Both the position numbers and the translations under genes were made by a program. The notes beneath the pieces are model-generated. The model saw only the letters and a list, made by a program, of their open reading frames with translations, was not told where the DNA came from and did no database searches. This document shows, piece after piece, positions 1-5,640 of a DNA stretch of 5,640 nucleotides; position 1 is the stretch's first letter; each line of letters opens with the position of its first letter. The DNA is from Prevotellaceae bacterium (GTDB lineage Bacteria; Bacteroidota; Bacteroidia; Bacteroidales; Bacteroidaceae): positions 8,062-13,701 of the forward strand of contig JAUNIK010000021.1 of NCBI GenBank assembly GCA_030523505.1, written 5' to 3'.

Positions 1-1
1 G

Positions 2-604
2 GTGTTTGAGGGCAGTGATATTGCGGGATATAACTCCAACCAGTATGACATTCCACTACTTGCCGAGGAGTTTATCAGAGCTGGCGTCAACTTCGACTTC
101 TCTAAGTGCAGAATGATTGATGCGATGGTGATATTCCGCAAGATGGAACGACGCAACCTCGCTGCTGCATACAAGTTCTACACCGGCAGAAAGATGGAGG
201 ACGACTTCCAGGCTCATCGTGCTGACGAGGACACAGAAGCAACACTCCGCGTGTTGGAAGGACAGCTCGATATGTATGCACCGGGAATGCAGGAAGAAGA
301 GGACAGAGTGCTCGAAAACAATATGGATTTCCTTCACGAGTTCTCTCGCCAGGGCAACAATGTTGATTTCGCCGGTCGTTTCAAATGGATGCCACTCACC
401 GATGCCTCAGGCAAACAGGTGTTGGACGAGAAAGGCAACCCTGTGATGAAGGAGACATTCAACTTCGGAAAGTACAAGAATATGTTTGTTGTCGATGTGC
501 TAAGACGCGATCCCGGCTATTACAGTTGGATGATGCAGGGAGAATTTCCTGCCGACACAAAGCAGGTTCTTACACGCATCCGCCTGAAAGAATTAGGAAA
601 ATAA
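2..604 (+). CDS. 3'-5' exonuclease, DEDDh (DnaQ-like) family with ExoX-like C-terminal domain; 5' end outside window
   Basis: This is a partial gene: the reading frame is open to the left edge, and the GTG at position 2 is internal rather than a start. The visible 200 residues begin just before the Exo II motif, SNQYDIPLL, whose Asp is encoded at 47-49. Exo III follows as HRADED, with the general-base His at 215-217 and the metal-binding Asp at 230-232, the H-x4-D spacing of DEDDh nucleases. The Exo I DxE motif must lie upstream, so I infer about 60 missing residues. From about position 452 a second small domain is visible (FGKYKNMF, then DPGYYSWMM), which matches the ExoX-like C-terminal domain found on many Bacteroidetes exonucleases. 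The family removes nucleotides from DNA 3' ends using two metal ions; the exact substrate cannot be told. The gene ends with TAA 19 bases before the porD-like gene, consistent with one transcript. It could instead be labelled a DNA polymerase III epsilon-like protein. Confidence 0.93.
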   Translation: MFEGSDIAGYNSNQYDIPLLAEEFIRAGVNFDFSKCRMIDAMVIFRKMERRNLAAAYKFYTGRKMEDDFQAHRADEDTEATLRVLEGQLDMYAPGMQEEEDRVLENNMDFLHEFSRQGNNVDFAGRFKWMPLTDASGKQVLDEKGNPVMKETFNFGKYKNMFVVDVLRRDPGYYSWMMQGEFPADTKQVLTRIRLKELGK

Positions 605-623
605 GCAAGTACACATTATTTAT

Positions 624-1535
624 ATGATTAGATTCGCAAGAAATATTATTATCGTCATTTCACTGCTCTGTTCGCTTAATGGATGGAGCCAGGAACTTGA
701 TGCTAATATCCGAATCAATCACAATCAGATTCAGGGTACTGATGACAGTGTGTTTGAAAATCTAGAAGAAACACTCACCCGCTTCGTCAACGAGAAGCAA
801 TGGACAAACCTCCAATTCCAGAAGAACGAGCGAATAGCGTGCAACTTCAATATCACTGTCACAAAATACGACGCATCGACCAATGTGTTCACTTGTCGTG
901 CAGTGGTTCAAGCCAACCGTCCTGTGTATAACTCGGCTTATACAACTACTCTCTACAACAACACCGACAACGAGTTTACATTTGAATTCGCACAGTTCGA
1001 TCAGATTGAGTTCAACGAGGAGATGGTTGACAACCAGTTGACGGCGCTCATGGCTTATTATGCCTATCTCATCATCGGTCTTGATCTTGACTCGTTCGGT
1101 CCTATGGCGGGCGAGGACATACTGCAACGTTGTCTCAATCTGTGCAACAATGCCCAGAACCTGAACTTCCCTGGATGGAAGGCGTTTGAGAACGATCGTA
1201 ACCGCTTTGCTATCATCAACGACTACCTTGACGGTGCCATGCAACCATTCCGACAGTTGCAATACGACTATTATCGCAAGGGACTCGACGAGATGGCTTC
1301 CAATGCCGAACGCGGTCGCACAAATATCACCGAGGCATTGGAGAATGATTTGAAAAAAGCCCACGAAGACCGCCCTTTGAGTCTTGTGCCTCAGATATGG
1401 ACAGATTACAAGAAGGATGAGTTGGCAAATATATACAAAGGTAAAGGCACAGCAAAGGAGAAAGAATCCGTTTACGACATCCTTTTCGGCATCAATGCCA
1501 GCCAGAGTAACACGTGGGATAAGATAAAAGAATGA
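624..1535 (+). CDS. porD: DUF4835 family exported protein, PorD-like (type IX secretion-associated)
   Basis: This is a 303-residue protein with an N-terminal signal peptide: Arg and Lys-poor start with R3 and R6, hydrophobic core at about 8-18, likely cleavage near residue 22 before QELDANI. No lipobox is convincing. Family hallmarks are RPVYNSAY at 99-106, the LTALMAYYAYLIIGLDLDSF block at 139-158, an NRF segment near 191-195, and YDYYRKGLD at 214-222. These are the conserved blocks I recognise from DUF4835 proteins, which databases name PorD and associate with the type IX secretion system; the molecular role is not well defined. The length is normal for the family. The leader before the ATG is A/T-rich with no Shine-Dalgarno sequence, as is usual in Bacteroidetes. 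The gene ends in a double stop (TGA TAG, 1533-1538), four bases after whose TGA recN begins. PorD next to recN is a common Bacteroidetes arrangement. Family membership is secure; the secretion role rests on family naming. Confidence 0.9.
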   Translation: MIRFARNIIIVISLLCSLNGWSQELDANIRINHNQIQGTDDSVFENLEETLTRFVNEKQWTNLQFQKNERIACNFNITVTKYDASTNVFTCRAVVQANRPVYNSAYTTTLYNNTDNEFTFEFAQFDQIEFNEEMVDNQLTALMAYYAYLIIGLDLDSFGPMAGEDILQRCLNLCNNAQNLNFPGWKAFENDRNRFAIINDYLDGAMQPFRQLQYDYYRKGLDEMASNAERGRTNITEALENDLKKAHEDRPLSLVPQIWTDYKKDELANIYKGKGTAKEKESVYDILFGINASQSNTWDKIKE

Positions 1536-1539
1536 TAGT

Positions 1540-3201
1540 ATGCTCAGGCAATTACTTATAAAGAATTTTACACTCATCGACCAATTAGAGGTTGACTTCT
1601 ACCCTGGTTTCTCCGTCATTACCGGTGAAACAGGCGCAGGAAAGAGCATCATTCTTGGTGCTCTTGGTTTGTTATTAGGCAACAGAGCCGACAGCAAGGT
1701 AATAAAAGATGGTGCACAGCGTTGTACTGTTGAAGCACATTTCGATATTGCCAACTACGATATGAAGCACATCTTTGACGAGAATGACATCGACTATTTC
1801 GAGGATGACTGCATCATTCGCCGTGAAGTCAACGCCAATGGCAAGAGTCGTGCTTTCATCAACGACACCCCGGCGAGCCTTTCTGTTCTCAAAGAACTCG
1901 GCGAGCAACTCATCGACATCCACTCCCAGCATCAGAACCTCCTTCTTCAAAAGGATGATTTCCAGATGTCAGTGGTAGATATCATTGCTCAGAGCAAACC
2001 TGTTGTTGAAAAGTACAAGAAAGCATTCGAGGAATACCACTCCGCAAAGACAAAACTGCAGAAAACAAAGGAGAATATCGCCGCCAATGCAGCGAATGCC
2101 GATTATGTTCGTTTTGTTTATGAAGAACTGGCGGAACTGAAACTCCAGGAAGGTGAAGACGAACAGTTGGAGCAACTTCAGAACACCATGCAACACTCAG
2201 AGGATATCAAGAGCGGTTTGTACGAGATTGATTCCAATATGAGTGATGAAGATACTGGTGCCATCACCCGCCTTTACCGTTGTCTTTCTGCATTACGTAC
2301 CATTACTAAGGTATACCCTCAGGCGGAAGATATTCACGAGCGTCTGGATTCTGCATACATCGAGATTAAGGACATCTCTGCCGAGATTGCCGGCATGCTT
2401 GAAGATGTTGATTACGATCCCGACGAACTGCAGCGTATCAATGAACGCCTCGACAGAATCTACTCCCTCGAGCATAAGCATCATGTCAATACCGTCAACG
2501 AACTCATTGAACTTGAAAAGCAGTTCAAAGAAACACTCAACGGCATCGACAATAGTGAGGAAGCACTCGATGAACTAGAGAAGGCTGTCGCAAAGGCACT
2601 AAAAGACGCAGAGAAGGAAGCCAAGGAACTGACAAAGTTGCGTAAGGCTGGTGCAAAGCTCATAGAGAAAGAGATGGCGGAGCGTCTGAAACCACTTGGT
2701 TTGCCTAATGTACGCTTCAATGTGGAGGTGTCGCCGGTAGCACTCGCACAGAACGGTGCCGACAAGGTAGAATTCCTTTTCTCTGCCAACCCAGGCACCC
2801 CACTCCGCCCTGTCAGTCAGATTGCCAGTGGTGGTGAGATTGCCCGTGTGATGTTGTCGCTGAAGGCAATGCTCAGCGGTGCTGTGAAACTTCCTACAAT
2901 CATCTTTGATGAGATCGACACTGGTGTTTCTGGTCGTGTAGCAGAACAGATGGCTGTAATAATGAAGGAGATGGGACTCAACGAGCGTCAGGTTATCAGC
3001 ATCACCCACCTGCCACAGATTGCCGCTATGGGAAGCAACCACTACAAGGTATATAAAGAGCAGGATGCTACCGAGACACGTAGCCACATGAACCATCTCA
3101 ATGACGAAGAACGAATAAACGAGATTGCCCAGATGCTCAGTGGCAGCAATATCACTGAGGCTGCAATACATAATGCAAAAGAACTGTTAGGAAAACAATA
3201 A
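1540..3201 (+). CDS. recN: DNA repair protein RecN
   Basis: This is a complete 553-residue SMC-like ATPase, the same length as the E. coli protein. The start is fixed by the family-typical N-terminus (MLRQLLIKNFTLID). Walker A is GETGAGKS at residues 29-36, and a HSQHQNLL motif lies at 128-135. A long Glu/Lys-rich coiled-coil middle spans roughly 150-380. The ABC signature is SGGEIAR at 430-436, Walker B is TIIFDEIDTG at 453-462 with catalytic E458, and the switch His is H490 in THLPQ. All ATPase elements are intact, so the protein should be active. RecN acts in the cytoplasm in recombinational repair of double-strand breaks, probably holding DNA ends or sister chromatids together in an ATP-dependent way. 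It starts four bases after the porD-like stop, so translation of the two is probably coupled. No LexA-type operator is visible near the start, so any damage induction would have to come from an operon promoter upstream of the window. Confidence 0.98.
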   Translation: MLRQLLIKNFTLIDQLEVDFYPGFSVITGETGAGKSIILGALGLLLGNRADSKVIKDGAQRCTVEAHFDIANYDMKHIFDENDIDYFEDDCIIRREVNANGKSRAFINDTPASLSVLKELGEQLIDIHSQHQNLLLQKDDFQMSVVDIIAQSKPVVEKYKKAFEEYHSAKTKLQKTKENIAANAANADYVRFVYEELAELKLQEGEDEQLEQLQNTMQHSEDIKSGLYEIDSNMSDEDTGAITRLYRCLSALRTITKVYPQAEDIHERLDSAYIEIKDISAEIAGMLEDVDYDPDELQRINERLDRIYSLEHKHHVNTVNELIELEKQFKETLNGIDNSEEALDELEKAVAKALKDAEKEAKELTKLRKAGAKLIEKEMAERLKPLGLPNVRFNVEVSPVALAQNGADKVEFLFSANPGTPLRPVSQIASGGEIARVMLSLKAMLSGAVKLPTIIFDEIDTGVSGRVAEQMAVIMKEMGLNERQVISITHLPQIAAMGSNHYKVYKEQDATETRSHMNHLNDEERINEIAQMLSGSNITEAAIHNAKELLGKQ

Positions 3202-3219
3202 CTCCGAAAATCAATAAAG

Positions 3220-4878
3220 ATGAAAAGAACTATCATAACATCACTGTTATCACTGATTGCACTGTTCTCTTTTGCCCAGGGCGGCAATGTGCAGAAAGCA
3301 AGCAAATCGGTATTTACACTTACCACATTCAAGGCCGATGGCTCGATACTCGCCACCACTCACGGTGTTTACTGCGGTGCACAAGGTGAGGCCATTGCGG
3401 CATTCACTCCATTTATTGGTGCAAGCAGTGCGGTTATCATCGATGCCTCTGGCAAGAAAGCCGAGGTTGAGGCCCTCTATGGTGCAAACAACATGTACGA
3501 CATGTGTCGCTTCAAAGTTGCATCAAAAGCCACTACCCCACTGCCAATAGCAAAGACTGCCATATCGGGCAAAGCATACGCTATAGGATACAGCACAAAG
3601 AAGGCCGCCATAACCCCGCTGACAGTAAAATCAACAGAGGCTTTCAAGGACAAGTACACATACTACGTGTTCAACGAGGAGATAAACGAGGATATCGAGG
3701 GTTGTCCTATCGTCAACGATAACGGCGAACTGGTGGGATTGGTGCAGCGTTCAAAAACTACCTACGACATTCACTCTACCGATGCAAAGTATTACTCAGA
3801 ACTGATAAGCACCGGTTTGGCTTCGCACGATCCTGCATTGCAGAAGACAAAGATTCGCGTTGCTCTGCCAGATGACAAAGAGCAGGCACGACTTATGCTC
3901 CTTATGATCGATAGCAGAACCGATTCTATCGATGTGGTGAACACTGTAGGCGACTTTAACAAGTTGTTCCCTGAGGACATCGATGGTTATTCAGCGATGA
4001 CACGATACCAAGTCTCGCGTGGCAATATCGATGCAGCAACAGCATCGATGGAAAATGCGATAAAGAACGTGAAGGACAAGGACGAGGCATACTACGAATA
4101 CGCAAAGCAGATGTACAACGTAGTGACAGCAATGCCTGATAGCATGGAAAGCAGTTGGAATCTTACAAAGGCAGCCGATTTGGCAGAAAAAGCTATCGCC
4201 ATCAAGTCATCGCCAATGTACAAGCATCTCCTCGCACAGATAAAATATTCACAGTTGGACTTTGAGGGTGCAAAGAACATCTTCGAGGAGGTTTCCGAAA
4301 GCGAGATTGCCAATAGTGAGATTTATTATGAGATTGCACAGTGCAAGAGTCAGCTCGGCGCTGAAAACAAGGATGTCATTGAAGACTTGAATAAGGCCGT
4401 TGAGAAGTGTCCAAAACCGTTGACACCAGCGAGTGCTCCTTATTTCCTTGCTCGTGGTATAACATTGGACGCAATAGGTGAACATAGGGCTGCTTTGAAG
4501 GATTACAACGTGTACGACACACTGATGTATTTCCGTGCATCACCAGACTTCTATTATACCCGCTTCAAATGTGAGGTGCAACTCCGCCAATTCCAGCAGG
4601 CTCTCAACGATATTGCTCACGCAGCATTCTTGAATCCTGGTGAACTGACATATCTTGCAGAAATGGCATCACTGCAGTTGAGAGTGGGACGCTACGAAGA
4701 CGCCATCAAGACTTGTAATCTGTGTCTTTCAGCAACAGAGGAATATGCAGACATATATATTATAAAAGGTGTAGCACTGGCAAGACTTGAACGCAAGGAG
4801 GAAGCAAAAGAGTCCTTTAAGAAAGCTTCAGAGTTGGGCGATCCACGAGGTGAGGAGAATCTAAAGAAATACCAATAA
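3220..4878 (+). CDS. Exported protein with degenerate trypsin-like domain and C-terminal TPR repeats
   Basis: This is a 552-residue protein with a clear signal peptide (MKRTIITSLLSLIALFSFA, cleavage near 19/20) and no lipobox, so it is likely periplasmic. Residues about 25-190 look like an HtrA/trypsin-type beta-barrel: the HGVYCGAQGEAIAAF block at 48-62, an Asp-strand YDMCRFKV at 93-100, and a final block DIEGCPIVNDNGELVG at 158-173 that resembles GNSGGPLVN-DGEVIG. Of the catalytic triad only the Asp (D94) is evident. The strand where His is expected (59-66) has none, and the Ser position reads E160. I therefore infer a pseudoprotease or binding domain. The rest is alpha-helical, with TPR-like repeats clearest at 475-508 (LRVGRYEDAIKTC) and 509-542 (ARLERKEEAKESFKKA) and weaker ones from about 250. 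TPRs usually mediate protein binding. The gene follows recN by 18 bases, probably in the same operon. The partner and function are unknown; a less likely reading is an active but divergent peptidase. Confidence 0.85.
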   Translation: MKRTIITSLLSLIALFSFAQGGNVQKASKSVFTLTTFKADGSILATTHGVYCGAQGEAIAAFTPFIGASSAVIIDASGKKAEVEALYGANNMYDMCRFKVASKATTPLPIAKTAISGKAYAIGYSTKKAAITPLTVKSTEAFKDKYTYYVFNEEINEDIEGCPIVNDNGELVGLVQRSKTTYDIHSTDAKYYSELISTGLASHDPALQKTKIRVALPDDKEQARLMLLMIDSRTDSIDVVNTVGDFNKLFPEDIDGYSAMTRYQVSRGNIDAATASMENAIKNVKDKDEAYYEYAKQMYNVVTAMPDSMESSWNLTKAADLAEKAIAIKSSPMYKHLLAQIKYSQLDFEGAKNIFEEVSESEIANSEIYYEIAQCKSQLGAENKDVIEDLNKAVEKCPKPLTPASAPYFLARGITLDAIGEHRAALKDYNVYDTLMYFRASPDFYYTRFKCEVQLRQFQQALNDIAHAAFLNPGELTYLAEMASLQLRVGRYEDAIKTCNLCLSATEEYADIYIIKGVALARLERKEEAKESFKKASELGDPRGEENLKKYQ

Positions 4879-4884
4879 AAGACC

Positions 4885-4924
4885 CTCTTCCCTCGCCCTT
4901 TGGGCTCTTCCCTCTCCCGTTACG
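4885..4924. repeat. Imperfect tandem repeat, two 20-base units
   Basis: Two adjacent 20-base units lie at 4885-4904 and 4905-4924. Both start with the identical 10-mer CTCTTCCCTC and share a further CCC and TT; by my count 16 of 20 bases match. The units are pyrimidine-rich and stand out from the A/T-rich flanks. They form the left and middle part of the hairpin structure that continues to 4941. They begin six bases after the stop of the TPR gene, so they are not coding in the + direction. Confidence 0.7.
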
Positions 4925-4941
4925 CTTCGCTAGGGCGAGGG
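4890..4941. repeat. GC-rich inverted repeat with two competing hairpins in the intergenic gap
   Basis: CCCTCGCCCT at 4890-4899 is a perfect reverse complement of AGGGCGAGGG at 4932-4941, giving a 10-base-pair stem with a 32-base loop. A second left arm, CCCTCTCCC at 4910-4918, can pair with the same right arm (4933-4941) with one mismatch and a 14-base loop, so the two stems exclude each other. A small GCCC-TTT-GGGC hairpin (4895-4905) also overlaps the first arm. No T-tract follows on the + strand (the next bases are CGTAAAAATG), so it does not look like a standard intrinsic terminator. It may still slow or end transcription of the upstream operon, or be a dispersed repeat. The remaining gap (4942-5006) is A/T-rich leader for the next gene. 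Confidence 0.65.
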
Positions 4942-5006
4942 CGTAAAAATGTCTTGCTCGCAGGGAATAAAATTCAATAATAATATTACAGGATATATAT
5001 CGAGTT

Positions 5007-5640
5007 ATGAAAAAGAAAAAGATTATTGGCTGGATACTGGGTGTGGTACTGGCGATTGTGGTAGTGCTGATTGGTGTCAGTGAGTATTTCATTTACTATG
5101 CCTTGCATCACGACCATAGTGATTATAATGTAGAAGAAGAGTTCAAAGCGGCCAAGGAAAACTGTCCTTGGACAGCTGAATGGCTTGACTCCATCCGTTC
5201 AACAGGTGCCCTCAAAGATACTTTCATCGTAAACAGCGAGGGATTGAAGATGCACGGTTGGTATCTGGCTTCGCCTGACTCTACAGCCAACACAGCTGTT
5301 ATAGTTCACGGATACACGAGCAATCCTATCTTCATGACACAGATAGGATACATGTATAACAATGACTTTCATTGGAACATTCTTCTCCCCGACCTCGTTG
5401 CTCACGGTATGAGCGAAGGTTCTTGGGTACAGATGGGATGGAAAGACCGTCTTGATGTCTTACAGTGGATTGGTGTGGCCAACGAACTGTTCCCTGATAC
5501 AAAAATGGTTGTTCACGGCATCTCTATGGGTGCAGCAACAACGATGTGTGTCAGCGGTGAGGAAACGCCTGATTATGTACGCGCCTTCGTTGACGACTGT
5601 GGATATACAAGCGTATGGGACGAGTTCAGCGGTGAGATGA
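5007..5640 (+). CDS. Membrane-anchored alpha/beta hydrolase; 3' end outside window
   Basis: The gene starts at ATG 5007 and stays open to the window edge (211 codons visible). The start is chosen because it yields a lysine-rich N-terminus (MKKKK) followed by one hydrophobic segment at about 6-31, which reads as an uncleaved signal anchor placing the enzyme domain outside the cytoplasm. The catalytic domain begins near residue 70. HGYTSN at 101-106 is the oxyanion-loop HG motif, and HGISMGA at 170-176 is the nucleophile elbow with Ser 173 in G-x-S-x-G. VDDCGYTS at 195-202 follows the next strand. The acid and His of the triad would lie beyond the window. The fold resembles the Bem46/YqkD-type serine hydrolases common in Bacteroidales. 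The substrate cannot be predicted: esterase, lipase and peptidase are all possible. The 128-base gap and repeat in front suggest it is a separate transcription unit, but no clear promoter is visible. Confidence 0.9.
   Translation, partial: MKKKKIIGWILGVVLAIVVVLIGVSEYFIYYALHHDHSDYNVEEEFKAAKENCPWTAEWLDSIRSTGALKDTFIVNSEGLKMHGWYLASPDSTANTAVIVHGYTSNPIFMTQIGYMYNNDFHWNILLPDLVAHGMSEGSWVQMGWKDRLDVLQWIGVANELFPDTKMVVHGISMGAATTMCVSGEETPDYVRAFVDDCGYTSVWDEFSGEM

Noticed and set aside
2..4. GTG at position 2 as the true start of the exonuclease
   Set aside because: A protein beginning there would lack the Exo I motif, which the DEDDh fold requires, and the frame is open to the window edge. The gene is cut by the window.
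762..1577. A 271-codon open frame on the minus strand opposite the porD-like gene
   Set aside because: It is in exact codon register with the sense gene, so a stop arises only where the sense gene uses TTA, CTA or TCA, which are rare there. The sense product matches a known family, while the antisense product resembles none I know. It is a shadow frame.
2599..3171. A 190-codon minus-strand open frame inside recN
   Set aside because: It lies over the conserved ATPase motifs of recN, has no recognisable domain or start signal, and is explained by codon bias of the sense gene.
4890..4950. Intrinsic terminator after the TPR gene
   Set aside because: The hairpin is strong, but no T-tract follows it on the + strand and the 32-base loop is long. 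On the minus strand a TCTTTTATT stretch follows, but no minus-strand gene ends there.
4942..5006. Possible Bacteroidetes promoter (TTG at 4954-4956, then A/T-rich TAATATTA at 4981-4988) ahead of the hydrolase gene
   Set aside because: The downstream box fits TAnnTTTG poorly (two mismatches) and the spacing of about 24 bases is longer than usual. A/T-rich leaders give such matches by chance.
1..5640. A new defence, CRISPR or mobile system
   Set aside because: The five genes are housekeeping or envelope families with even composition, and no spaced repeat array, transposase, integrase, tRNA or phage gene is visible.

Overview
The window reads as ordinary chromosome from a member of the Bacteroidales, most likely a Prevotella-like species. 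Four points support this. It carries a DUF4835/PorD-family exported protein, which is confined to Bacteroidetes. It has an oligoribonuclease/DnaQ-type exonuclease with the ExoX-like C-terminal domain common in that phylum. The order exonuclease, porD, recN matches the Bacteroidetes neighbourhood as I remember it. The gene starts lack Shine-Dalgarno sequences and are preceded by A/T-rich leaders. Base composition is moderate and even across the genes, with no sign of recent transfer.

Layout: all five genes are on the + strand. (1) 2-604 is the C-terminal 200 residues of a DEDDh 3'-5' exonuclease, cut by the window edge. (2) 624-1535 is a DUF4835/PorD protein with a signal peptide. (3) 1540-3201 is a complete RecN DNA-repair ATPase. 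(4) 3220-4878 is an exported protein with a degenerate trypsin-like domain followed by TPR repeats. The gaps between these genes are 19, 4 and 18 bases, so they probably form one operon. (5) After a 128-base gap holding a GC-rich repeat structure (4885-4941), a membrane-anchored alpha/beta hydrolase starts at 5007 and runs off the window end.

The operon mixes DNA metabolism (exonuclease, RecN) with exported envelope proteins (PorD, the TPR protein). This grouping is probably conserved genomic context rather than one pathway. The points most worth a second look are the apparent loss of the catalytic His and Ser in the protease-like TPR protein, the small intergenic repeat with two competing hairpins sharing one arm, and the absence of coaBC between the exonuclease and porD. 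I see no RNA genes, CRISPR array, insertion sequence, phage gene or obvious new defence system here.
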